Assembly (NCBI GenBank): GCA_964396385.1
Contig: CAYNFH010000160.1
Coordinates: forward strand, 1-16,052
From: CAYNFH01 sp964396385
Lineage (GTDB): Bacteria > Armatimonadota > Chthonomonadetes > Chthonomonadales > CAJBBX01
Direction: 5' to 3'
Length of the DNA stretch: 16,052 nt
Shown: positions 1-6,908 of the stretch, piece by piece
Numbering within the stretch: position 1 is the first letter of the stretch
Layout of the letters: every line of letters begins with the position of its first letter
Made by a program: the position numbers and the translations under genes
Notes under the pieces: generated by a model
What the model saw: the letters and a program-made list of their open reading frames with translations, nothing else
The model's database searches: none
Told to the model about the DNA's origin: nothing

Positions 1-777
1 GATGTCGCCCGGCTTCAGCACGGTACCGTTGATGTGGCGGCAGGCCACCTGGATGTTCTTGGCCCGGTTGCCGGTCTCCGAGTAATGCGTGCGGAAGCGC
101 GACATCTCTCCGTCAATGCCCTGCAAATCCGTGGCCACGATATGGGGCGCCACGACCCGGACCGGCAGCAGCACGGGGTCGGCGGACGGGTCACCCAGGC
201 GGGATTGGATGGCGGCCACCGCGCGGTCCAGATCCAGCGTGCCTCCCGGCTGCTCCGGCGCCACCCGGAAACCACTCTTCTCCACCAGAAGCTTCGCGTC
301 GCGGGGTGGATGCTGCACCAGCGGCGCGATCCGACGCTTGAGGTAGGCCTGCGCCTTGGCGGCATTCAGGGTCCAACGAGGAGAGATGTTGACGCTGCGC
401 GGGCCGGTGAAGAGCTTCATGACCGTGCCGATAGGGCCGGTCTGCTGGCCCGCCGCGAGCGCCTCGTTGATCGTCGACGGAATATCGACGTCCGCCCCGA
501 GGGTGGAGCGCTTCGGCGTCCAGCGCTTTGCCACTCTCGCCTCCGGGGCCAGCCCAAGCGTGAGCGGCTCGTCCACGCGCGCCTTGCGCCAGCCGTCGAG
601 CTCCGCCCGGACCAGGGCCACCGGCTGCTTCCCGCACTCCATGCCGGCGATGTGCACGCCGTCGGGTATCATCCCATCCGGCGTGCGGCCCATCGCCCAG
701 AGCGTCCCGGCGCCGGCGCCAAGCAGTAGAGCGCCCGTCAGAGCGCCAAATCGGATCAGATTCTTGTTCACTTGCAC
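1..777 (-). CDS. VanW family protein, exported (C-terminus beyond window)
   Basis: 259 codons are visible, read from the reverse strand, and the gene runs off the left edge. Residues 7-30 form one hydrophobic N-terminal segment after a basic start (MNKNLIR), a signal peptide or membrane anchor. The pattern IPDGVHIAGMECGKQ (37-51) followed by an A..EL helix is typical of the region before the YoaR-type peptidoglycan-binding domain, which here spans roughly 130-205. The start of the VanW domain is clear at 228-259: F.THYSETGNR.KNI...C.HINGTVLKPGD. VanW proteins are linked by family to the cell envelope (VanB-type vancomycin clusters), but their biochemical role is unknown. I chose GTG at 777 because GAGAGG lies 7 nt upstream; GTG at 771 is the alternative. 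It starts 33 nt after cysE on the same strand, so co-transcription is likely. Family assignment is firm, function is not. Confidence 0.85.
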   Translation of the reverse strand, partial: MQVNKNLIRFGALTGALLLGAGAGTLWAMGRTPDGMIPDGVHIAGMECGKQPVALVRAELDGWRKARVDEPLTLGLAPEARVAKRWTPKRSTLGADVDIPSTINEALAAGQQTGPIGTVMKLFTGPRSVNISPRWTLNAAKAQAYLKRRIAPLVQHPPRDAKLLVEKSGFRVAPEQPGGTLDLDRAVAAIQSRLGDPSADPVLLPVRVVAPHIVATDLQGIDGEMSRFRTHYSETGNRAKNIQVACRHINGTVLKPGDI

Positions 778-810
778 GGATGGACCTCTCAACGCTTCAT
801 CGTAGCAGCA

Positions 811-1509
811 TCAGCGCGTCGCGCTGGGATCATCCCACTCCGCGAGATGCTGTTCGAGTTTCTCGATGTGCTGCTCCAAGAACTCCACGCGCTGGCGCAG
901 CTCGCGGATCACCTCGTCTTCGGGATCCACGCGGTTGATAATGTTGTCCATCACGGGCACGTCGCCTTCAACACGCAGGCTGTCGCGTATGACAATCCTT
1001 CCAGGGACGCCTACCACGGTGCAGTTCGCCGGGATGTCCTTGTTCACCACGGCGTTTGCTCCTATCTTGCAATTGTCACCGATCTTGACCGGCCCCAGGA
1101 TTTTGGCCCCCATGCCTATCATAACGTTGTTGCCGATAGTTGGGTGCCGCTTGACCTTCGCGAGGCTCGTCCCTCCGAGGGTCACCTGGTGGTACATGAC
1201 CACGTCATCCCCTATCTCCGCCGTCTCGCCGATAACGTTCCCCATACCGTGATCGATGAAGAACCGCCGGCCGATGGTGGCGCCGGGATGGATCTCGATT
1301 CCCGTCAGGAAACGGGCCGTCTGCGACACGTAACGGGCGGCCAGTTTCCAGAGGCCGCGAGACGGGACACGCGTGGTCCAGAGCCGGTGCGCGACACGGT
1401 GGGATAAGACCGCGTGGAGACTTGGATAGGAGAGGACTTCCCAGATGCTGCGCGCTGCGGGGTCGCGCCGGAAGATAGTCTGGATGTCCTCGCGAACGCG
1501 GGCAAACAA
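811..1509 (-). CDS. cysE: Serine O-acetyltransferase
   Basis: 232 residues. The enzyme transfers acetyl from acetyl-CoA to L-serine, giving O-acetylserine, the acceptor for sulfide in cysteine synthesis (cytosolic). The helical N-terminal part (1-68) precedes a left-handed beta-helix of hexapeptide repeats (about 70-170): IEIHPGATIG, then FFIDHGMGNVIGETAEIGDDV, MYHQVTLGG, HPTIGNNVMIGMGAKILGPVKIGDN. The Asp-His pair of DHG (86-87) and His107 are the expected catalytic and CoA-site residues. It is the short bacterial/plant-type form, without the longer N-terminus of the E. coli enzyme. The tail 190-228 is charged and heptad-like (RELRQRVEFLEQHIEKLEQHL), predicted coiled coil, an addition that could help oligomerise it. 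The start is TTG at 1509, with GGAG 6 nt upstream and an in-frame stop shortly before, so no longer form is possible. No cysK is visible. Confidence 0.95.
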   Translation of the reverse strand: MFARVREDIQTIFRRDPAARSIWEVLSYPSLHAVLSHRVAHRLWTTRVPSRGLWKLAARYVSQTARFLTGIEIHPGATIGRRFFIDHGMGNVIGETAEIGDDVVMYHQVTLGGTSLAKVKRHPTIGNNVMIGMGAKILGPVKIGDNCKIGANAVVNKDIPANCTVVGVPGRIVIRDSLRVEGDVPVMDNIINRVDPEDEVIRELRQRVEFLEQHIEKLEQHLAEWDDPSATR

Positions 1510-1603
1510 ACGGAGCTCCGCCCCGGACTCACCGGGTTAGACGTAATCGCTATGCCCCAAAGTTTAGCACAGGGCGGAGCCAATCGGCAAGGTGAGGCTA
1601 CGC

Positions 1604-1708
1604 GGGACAGGGAACAGGGGACAGGTTGCGGATGCGGAGATGGAATCCGGATTCCGGCTGCCCCCCCAGCCCCCAACCTTGGGGGAGCTTCCGCTCCCTG
1701 TCCCCTGT
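1604..1708. repeat. Inverted heptamer array and palindromes between cysE and floT
   Basis: The 202-bp gap carries GGGACAG-GGAACAG-GGGACAG (1604-1624, period 7). Its reverse-complement counterpart lies at 1697-1707, with an 11-bp perfect match CAGGGGACAGG / CCTGTCCCCTG. Between them are a perfect 14-bp palindrome GGAATCCGGATTCC (1642-1655) and a 7-bp stem CCCCCAA-CC-TTGGGGG (1670-1685). On the minus strand there is also a hairpin GGAGC-GGAA-GCTCC (1697-1684) with a GNRA-type loop. These sit directly after the floT stop, so they may end or protect the floT transcript, though no U-run follows. Confidence 0.7.
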
Positions 1709-1711
1709 AAC

Positions 1712-3373
1712 CTAGTTCTTCCCCTTCTCCACCACCGCGACCGGCGCGGGCTCCTCCTTGGGCGCGGCGTCAGCGCCGTTGTTGGAGGCAACCTCGATGG
1801 GCGGCTTCACCAGGCCAGGCACGTTCTTCACCAGGTCCTGGAGCTTGATCCCGGTCATTGCCTCGATGACGGGCGGCACCTGCGCCATGATGTTGGTGAC
1901 CTCGCCGGTGATCTTGCTGGCGCCCACCTCGCCGCCGCCCGTGTTCACCATCACGATCTTGTCGATCTTGGAGAGCGGACTGGAAACCGCCTGCGCAATG
2001 TCAGGCAGCTTCTCGATGAACATCTGGGCGACCGCGGCCTCATTGTACTGGCGGTACGCCTCGGCGCGCTTCTGCATTGCTTGCGCCTCGGCGAGCCCCT
2101 GCGCCTTGACGGCCTCCGCCTCAGCCAACCCCTTCGCCTCCACCGCCTTGGCTTCCGCCAGACCCTTCGCCTCGATGGCAGCGGCCTCGGCAAGCGCCCG
2201 CGCTTTCGCGACATCCGCTTCGGCGAGGCCACGGACCTTGTTGGCCTGCGCCTCCGCCTCGCCGCTCTTCTGCACCACCTCCGCCTGCGCGAAGCCGGTG
2301 GTCTTGGCGGCTTCCGCCTGGCCGAGCGCGGTGGTCTTGAGGCGGTACTGCTCGGCCTCGGCCACCGTCTGGATGCGGTTGCGCTCCGCCTCCGCCGGCC
2401 GCTGCACCGTGGCGATGAGCTCCTTCTCCTTCCGGAGGATCTCCCGCTCCTCCAGCTCCGTCTGCTTCATCTTCTCGATGATCTGGACTTGGACGGACTG
2501 CTCTTTGACGGCCTGCTCGGTCTTGAACCTCTGCAGGTCGTAAGCAAGGTCGGCCTCCGCCTTCTTCTGGTTGACAGCGGCGGTATAGGCCTGGACCTGG
2601 AGCTTGTAGTCGCGCACCGCCTCGGCGACCTTCGTATCCGCCAGGAACTTGGCGGTGGAAGCCTCCTGGTTCGCCTGGGCCGCCCGGATAGTGGCGTCGC
2701 GGTTTGCCTCGGCCTCCCCAATCTGCGCATCCCGCTTTACCTGGGCGATCCTCGTCTTGCCGATCGCCTCCAGGTAGCCGCGGCTGTCGCTGATCTCCCG
2801 GATGGTGAAGCTGACGATCTCCAGCCCCATGTTGGCCAGGTCGCCCGCGGAAACTTCCGCCACCTTCTGCGCGAAGGTTTCGTGGGCCGCGTAGACCTCT
2901 TCCACGGTCAGAGTGCCGAGGATGGCGCGAAGGTGCCCGGCCACGGTCTGGTAGGCGATGTTCTTGATCTCTTCCTTCGACTTATTCAGGAACTGCTCCG
3001 CCGCCGTGCGGATGGAGACGTCGTCGCCCTTTACCTTGATCTGGGCCACGCCGTCCACCTTGATCGGCACGCCCATCTTGGTGTAGAACTCCGGCGTCAC
3101 GATGTCTAACGTGATAAGCTCAAGCGAAATCGTCTCGACCCGCTCCGTAAGCGGGTTTACGAGCGAGCCACCGCCCTTCACGATGCGGAACCCGATGCGG
3201 TGCCGCGTCCCGCTCTCGTCGGTGATGAACTCGCCCTTGCCGCCGGAGATGACCAGCACTTCGTTCGGACCGACCTTGCGGTAGAGCGACTGGTAGGTCT
3301 TAATGGCGGTGAGGATGACGATGAACAGGGCCAGGACTCCGGACCCTATCCAGGTAACATGTTGATCGATCAC
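1712..3373 (-). CDS. floT: Flotillin-like SPFH/band-7 membrane scaffold protein
   Basis: 553 residues, slightly longer than Bacillus FloT (about 510). Residues 8-27 are a hydrophobic membrane anchor. The SPFH domain follows (about 33-200): KVGPNEVLVISGG, LITLDIVTPEFYTKMGVPIKVDG, and LEIVSFTIREI. After 200 comes a long Ala/Glu/Lys-rich coiled coil, including five hendecad units of the type GLAEAxAVxAK at about 382-437. The C-terminal region (about 440-525) ends in a Pro/Ala-rich acidic tail. Bacterial flotillins oligomerise at the inner membrane and organise membrane microdomains and secretion or signalling complexes. The start is GTG at 3373 with AAAGGAG 6 nt upstream. The NfeD-like gene ends 66 nt upstream, matching the common nfeD-flotillin pairing (yuaF-floT in Bacillus). 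The gene symbol is by homology of architecture. Confidence 0.93.
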   Translation of the reverse strand: MIDQHVTWIGSGVLALFIVILTAIKTYQSLYRKVGPNEVLVISGGKGEFITDESGTRHRIGFRIVKGGGSLVNPLTERVETISLELITLDIVTPEFYTKMGVPIKVDGVAQIKVKGDDVSIRTAAEQFLNKSKEEIKNIAYQTVAGHLRAILGTLTVEEVYAAHETFAQKVAEVSAGDLANMGLEIVSFTIREISDSRGYLEAIGKTRIAQVKRDAQIGEAEANRDATIRAAQANQEASTAKFLADTKVAEAVRDYKLQVQAYTAAVNQKKAEADLAYDLQRFKTEQAVKEQSVQVQIIEKMKQTELEEREILRKEKELIATVQRPAEAERNRIQTVAEAEQYRLKTTALGQAEAAKTTGFAQAEVVQKSGEAEAQANKVRGLAEADVAKARALAEAAAIEAKGLAEAKAVEAKGLAEAEAVKAQGLAEAQAMQKRAEAYRQYNEAAVAQMFIEKLPDIAQAVSSPLSKIDKIVMVNTGGGEVGASKITGEVTNIMAQVPPVIEAMTGIKLQDLVKNVPGLVKPPIEVASNNGADAAPKEEPAPVAVVEKGKN

Positions 3374-3439
3374 GGTGAGCTCCTTTCCAGAACTCTTTGC
3401 TATGCAAGAGCGCCGCGATATGCCCGGCGCGGGACCCGC

Positions 3440-4129
3440 CTAATCTATGCGCATCACGTGCGCGGTGTTGTTCTCAATCTTCCGGATGCGTACGGCTGCG
3501 CCCGTCGGGATCGGCTCCTCGTCCTCGCAGATGGCCCGCACCGTCTGCCTCGCGCCAGCCACCGTGTAGGCCACCATGCCTGGCTTGAGCCCATCGATGG
3601 GCGCGGTCACCTGTCCGCGCAGGCCGATGACGTCCTCCTGCCGGTTGTGGCTGGTTCCCTCCGCCGCCCCGAATACGCGGGTGGCGAGCAGGTAGAGCGC
3701 CACCCACATGGCCGATCCGCCCGCCAGTCCCACAACCGCGCTGCCCAGCGGGTGGCCGCCGAGCATGCGGCTCACGATCCCGCAGGCACCGAACCCCACA
3801 AGGAAGCCGGCGGTCGACATGGGGTTCAGCAGCGCGAGCAGATTGAAGTGGACCGGCTCCCCTTCGGAGTCAGCCTGTCCGCCTCCTCTCGCGTGACCGC
3901 GCGGCTGCCCCGATTGCCCGCCATGATGAGCGTGTCCGCCGTGGCTCGCTTGCGCGTGAGGCCCGGCGTGATGAGCGTGGGGCAGGTGCGCATGGGGGAG
4001 ATGCAGGTGGCCGCCGGCGGGATGTACGTGGCCCGCGCCGTGTGAGAGCCCGCCGGCCAGCAGGGTAAACAGCGTGTAGACGCCACCCAGCAGAAAGCAC
4101 GTCCAGAAAACGATGTCCAGCGGGTGCAA
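3440..4129 (-). CDS. NfeD-like membrane protein with His-rich loop
   Basis: 229 residues. Segment 4-28 is the first transmembrane helix. Residues 30-79 contain 16 histidines in a Gly/His/Pro/Ala-rich stretch (HLHLPHAHLPHAHH, GGHAHHGG). Two further hydrophobic segments lie at about 96-123 and 128-154. The C-terminal 75 residues have the compact beta pattern of the NfeD OB-fold domain: IGLRGQVTAPIDGLKPG, GARQTVRAI, IPTGAAVRIRKIENNTAHV. This is the short, protease-less NfeD type. Such proteins partner flotillins in the membrane, which agrees with floT 66 nt downstream. The start is TTG at 4129, with GGAGG 6 nt upstream. The His-rich loop is not part of the usual family description and may bind Zn, Ni or Cu; that is inference. 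Family assignment rests on architecture plus context. Confidence 0.8.
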   Translation of the reverse strand: MHPLDIVFWTCFLLGGVYTLFTLLAGGLSHGAGHVHPAGGHLHLPHAHLPHAHHAGPHAQASHGGHAHHGGQSGQPRGHARGGGQADSEGEPVHFNLLALLNPMSTAGFLVGFGACGIVSRMLGGHPLGSAVVGLAGGSAMWVALYLLATRVFGAAEGTSHNRQEDVIGLRGQVTAPIDGLKPGMVAYTVAGARQTVRAICEDEEPIPTGAAVRIRKIENNTAHVMRID

Positions 4130-4232
4130 GCCTCTCCTCCTGAGCGCCTGATAACGCTCGCTCTCCGAACGGACAGCGTCGCTGCCATCCGTCTACCGCA
4201 CCCTCTGCGATTGTTATACATCCGACGGAGGG

Positions 4233-4268
4233 CCTCCTGCGGCGGTTTCGCTAACGCGGAGCAGGAGG
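4233..4268. repeat. Inverted repeat / hairpin in the divergent gap before the ROK gene
   Basis: CCTCCTGC (4233-4240) and GCAGGAGG (4261-4268) are perfect 8-bp arms around a 20-nt loop. The loop can form a smaller inner stem (GCGGTT / AACGC). It lies in the 263-bp gap between the divergent nfeD-like and ROK genes. It could be an operator or leader hairpin; nothing in the sequence decides this. Confidence 0.5.
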
Positions 4269-4307
4269 GAACCGCGTCAAGCCGGCCGAAGTAGGAAAAC
4301 CAGAAGT

Positions 4308-4370
4308 GACGGATGACGGAATACGGATGACCGACCGATTCCGTCCGTCTCCCATCTTCCGTCATCCGTC
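4308..4370. repeat. 14-bp perfect inverted repeat upstream of the ROK kinase
   Basis: GACGGATGACGGAA (4308-4321) is matched exactly in reverse complement by TTCCGTCATCCGTC (4357-4370), with 35 nt between. Related words (ACGGATGACC, GATTCCGTCCGTC) fill the spacer. The repeat ends 22 nt before the kinase ATG, so in RNA it would form a long hairpin just ahead of the ribosome site. Confidence 0.7.
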
Positions 4371-4392
4371 CGCGTCCCTTCTGGAAGCAGCC

Positions 4393-5358
4393 ATGCCAGA
4401 CACCGTTCTCGGTATCGATATAGGGGGCACCAAGTGCGCCGTCGTGCTCGGGCGTCCCAATGGCGAGATCCTGGCGCGCCGCGAGGAGCCGACCCGCCCG
4501 GAGCAGGGTCCGGATCGTATCCTCGAGCGGCTGGTGAGCGCAGCGGCCGACCTGCTCCGGGACCAGGGAGCTTCGGCCGCGAGCCTCGGTGGAATCGGCA
4601 TCTCCTGCGGCGGACCGATTGACTCCGCTGCCGGCCTCGTGCACTCCCCGCCCAATCTGCCGGGCTGGGACGCCGTGCCCGCTCGGAAGGTGTTCGAGGA
4701 CGCCTTCCGGGGCGTACCGGTAAGGCTGGAGAACGACGCCAACGCGACCGCCCTTGCGGAGTGGCTGTTCGGCGCGGGCAAGGGCGCCCGGAACATGGTC
4801 TTCGTGACCATCGGCACCGGCATTGGCGGCGGACTAATTCTCGACGGCCGGCTCTACCGTGGTACGAACGACCTGGCCGGCGAGCTCGGGCACCAGACCA
4901 TTCTGGTTAACGGTCCGCGCTGCCTCTGCGGCAAACGTGGGTGCCTGGAGGCCGTGGCCAGCGGCCCCGCCATTGCGCGGCTGGCGCAGGACAGCCTTCA
5001 GTACGGGCGCGGACGGCCCCTGCTCGCCCACGTCGGGGGCCATGCAAAGGACATAACGGCCCGTCACGTGGTGGAGATGGCGCGTGAGGGCGACGACTTC
5101 TCCCGCCGTATTCTCGACGAAGCGGCCACCTACATCGGCATCGGTCTGGCAAACGTCATTCAGATACTGAACCCCGAGCGAATCGTGCTTGGCACCATCG
5201 CCGTCCATGCCGGGGAGCTCATCCTGGAGCCCATCCGCCGCGCCATCGCCGAGTATGCGTGGACGCGCTCCGCCGACGTCTGCCAGGTGGTGTCGGCCGC
5301 CCTCGGGGACCGCGCTCAGGACCTCGCCCCGCTCGCCCTCTTCGCAACCACCCCCTGA
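4393..5358 (+). CDS. ROK family sugar kinase (glucokinase-like)
   Basis: 321 residues, the usual length for single-domain ROK kinases. The N-terminal ATP-binding motif is DIGGTK (9-14). The catalytic Asp sits in LENDANATALAEWLFGAGKG (Asp115), followed by the phosphate loop IGTGIGGG (140-147). The sugar and zinc site is ELGHQTI (164-170; Glu164, His167) plus CLCGKRGCLEA (177-187; Cys177, 179, 184), the ROK signature. These enzymes phosphorylate glucose, GlcNAc, ManNAc or similar sugars in the cytosol; the substrate cannot be read from sequence. At 267-269 it has LGTIA where most ROK proteins have LGGG. An in-frame ATG at 4306 exists, but it would add 29 odd residues encoded by the inverted repeat. 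ATG 4393 begins exactly at the conserved domain with GGAAG upstream. There is no helix-turn-helix domain, so it is a kinase and not a ROK repressor. Confidence 0.9.
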   Translation: MPDTVLGIDIGGTKCAVVLGRPNGEILARREEPTRPEQGPDRILERLVSAAADLLRDQGASAASLGGIGISCGGPIDSAAGLVHSPPNLPGWDAVPARKVFEDAFRGVPVRLENDANATALAEWLFGAGKGARNMVFVTIGTGIGGGLILDGRLYRGTNDLAGELGHQTILVNGPRCLCGKRGCLEAVASGPAIARLAQDSLQYGRGRPLLAHVGGHAKDITARHVVEMAREGDDFSRRILDEAATYIGIGLANVIQILNPERIVLGTIAVHAGELILEPIRRAIAEYAWTRSADVCQVVSAALGDRAQDLAPLALFATTP

Positions 5359-5383
5359 ACGCCTCAACTCTCCAATCCGAATC

Positions 5384-5411
5384 CTACGACTCACGACTCA
5401 CGACTCACGAC
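5384..5411. repeat. 7-bp tandem repeat (TCACGAC) downstream of the ROK gene
   Basis: Three exact copies of TCACGAC (5391-5411) follow one imperfect copy, CTACGAC (5384-5390). The array is immediately preceded by the 10-mer TCCGAATCCT (5376-5385), which also occurs on the minus strand at 9766-9775 next to another array. It lies 26 bp after the ROK stop, within a 161-bp gap. Confidence 0.85.
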
Positions 5412-5519
5412 TGCCTCGTATTCCTACCTGCACCCGAACGGTCAGATTGGTACGTTTCTTGCTTCCCAAGAAGGTGATGGCTGCACGTAAATGTGCTGAT
5501 TAGGGAAAGGATAGCCACG

Positions 5520-6392
5520 ATGCGTCCGGCGCCCATTCTGTTGTCTATTTCTGTTGCTTGGGTGAGCCTCTTTTTCTGCTCATCGGCTTTGGGTCAGATC
5601 ATTCCCGGCCACGATGCCATTTCGCCTCCCGCGCTCAACCGCGACCTGCGCACAGGTCACGTTCCGCCCGGCTCGTTCATCCGCCGCCCTGTTGCCAATG
5701 TTCATGAGCTGGTCGAGCAGGTGCAGAACGATCCGGTGGTGGGAGCGCGTTACGCCCGCCTCTTCCACATGAGCCCGGAGGCGGTGCGGCTCTCGTTTCA
5801 GAACCTCGTCGCCACGCGGCTGCCGCGCGACGAGGTGATGCGGGTCTACTACGTCCACGGCGACGTTATCGGATACCGACTCCGCCGCGTCCGTGCGGGC
5901 GAGCCGATATTCGCCCTGCCAAACGGCACTCCGGTCCTGATCCAGGTGTGCGGCAACGCCCTCCGCTCCACGCTCCTGCCGCCCGCGCTGGCGATGCAGG
6001 TGCCCTACTGGAGCCCGTACGAGGAGGTGGCGCCGGTAGCGCCGCTTATCCCGCCCGTTGTAGCGGAGCGCCCGCTGGAGATACCGGCTCCGTTCCCGTT
6101 CGGTGCGCCCACGCCGCCGTTGGTGGCGGAGGTCGCTCCGGGCTTCGTGCCCGAGCGCGCGGTAGTCGCGCCCACGCCGATTGGCGCGTTCCCGCTGTTC
6201 CCGCTCCTGGCCATTCCGCTGCTCGCGGGCGTGGGCGGAGGCGGCGGAGGCGCCCCGTTCTTCCCCGTTCCGCCGGGACCCGTACCGGCCCCCGCGGTCC
6301 CGGAGCCCGGTCCAACCGCGTTCGCCGCGTGCGCCGCCGCCGGCCTGCTCTACCTCCGCCTCCGGTCAACCCGTGCCGTAGCGAGACGCTGA
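5520..6392 (+). CDS. Secreted Pro-rich protein with PEP-CTERM-type sorting tail
   Basis: 290 residues, function unknown. A signal peptide is evident: MRP start, hydrophobic 5-24, cleavage probably after ALG (23-25) before QIIPG. Residues 60-150 form a compact, probably folded part (VHELVEQVQNDPVVGARYARLF...EVMRVYYVHGDVIGYRLRRV) that I do not recognise. Residues 160-260 are low-complexity Pro/Val/Ala-rich with a six-Gly run (239-244). The C-terminus has VPEPGPTAFAACAAAGLLYLRLR then Arg-rich residues: the PEP motif, one transmembrane helix and a basic tail of PEP-CTERM exosortase substrates. In diderm bacteria with exosortase such proteins go to the cell surface or matrix. No exosortase gene is in the window. 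The start is ATG 5520, with AAAGG 9-10 nt upstream; an in-frame GTG at 5493 would place nine residues before the signal peptide. Confidence 0.8.
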   Translation: MRPAPILLSISVAWVSLFFCSSALGQIIPGHDAISPPALNRDLRTGHVPPGSFIRRPVANVHELVEQVQNDPVVGARYARLFHMSPEAVRLSFQNLVATRLPRDEVMRVYYVHGDVIGYRLRRVRAGEPIFALPNGTPVLIQVCGNALRSTLLPPALAMQVPYWSPYEEVAPVAPLIPPVVAERPLEIPAPFPFGAPTPPLVAEVAPGFVPERAVVAPTPIGAFPLFPLLAIPLLAGVGGGGGGAPFFPVPPGPVPAPAVPEPGPTAFAACAAAGLLYLRLRSTRAVARR

Positions 6393-6399
6393 GAGGTGC

Positions 6400-6713
6400 C
6401 AGGGATTGAAATCCCTGTCTGCAGCGAACCGTCCTGCAGACAGACGGAAGCCAGGGATGTCAATCCCTGGCTGGAGAGAGCTGTCCTGCGGACAGATGGA
6501 ACAGAATCTCTCTTCCGCAAGTGAGAATCGGTTTCGCTCGTCCGAAGCCAACAGGCACTGAAGTGCCTGTCTGGATAGAACTGTCCTGCGGACAGACGTA
6601 CTAGAATCTCTCTACAGCATGAGAGAATCAGTTCCGTTCGTCCGAAGGACGATTATCTCCAGACAGGCACTTCAGTGCCTGTAGTCTCCAGACAGGGATT
6701 ACAATTCCTGTCC
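6400..6713. repeat. Array of palindromic hairpins with about 100-bp repeated units
   Basis: In the 516-bp gap after the PEP-CTERM gene there are at least eight stem-loops. These are CAGGGAT-TGAA-ATCCCTG (6400-6417); CTGTCTGCAG / CTGCAGACAG (6415-6443, 10-bp stem); AGCCAGGGAT-GTCA-ATCCCTGGCT (6449-6472); CTGTCC-TGC-GGACAG at 6481-6495 and again at 6581-6595. Also ACAGGCAC-TGAA-GTGCCTGT (6551-6570), ACAGGCAC-TTCA-GTGCCTGT (6663-6682), and an imperfect CAGGGATT / AATTCCTG (6693-6710). Segments 6481-6550 and 6581-6650 align without gaps at about 80% identity, a direct repeat of period 100. The array is non-coding. The rest of the gap (6716-6908) shows no further repeat or clear promoter; it contains the serpin ribosome site. 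Confidence 0.88.
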
Positions 6714-6908
6714 CGGTGCCGCTCACGATCGTCTCCTCCACCCGTTCCAGATTTGCGGTAGGACAGATGCGCTCCCTCGCCTCGTAGACCACAATACGTC
6801 TGGCTAAACCGCGGATTCGCGCGCCGCACGCGTTTCGACAGATGCTATGTAGGAAACAGCCGCGGCCGGGACGAACAGAAGCCGCATCCCCCTAAGGAGA
6901 CGTGGACG

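Noticed and set aside
34..729. Plus-strand open frame at the left edge
   Set aside because: Arg/His-rich composition and antisense to the VanW-family gene, whose conserved motifs read cleanly on the other strand.
1681..1712. Classical intrinsic terminator for floT
   Set aside because: Stable hairpins are present, but no U-run follows on the minus strand, so listed only as repeats.
1592..3109. Long plus-strand open frame (about 505 codons)
   Set aside because: Leu/Arg/His-rich shadow antisense to floT, produced by high GC and repeated Ala/Glu codons; no domain and no ribosome site.
4306..4392. N-terminal extension of the ROK kinase
   Set aside because: Encoded by the inverted repeat and not resembling a ROK N-terminus; DIGGTK follows directly after ATG 4393.
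6400..6713. CRISPR array
   Set aside because: Repeats are palindromic, unequal and unevenly spaced, without constant repeat/spacer lengths, and no cas genes are present.
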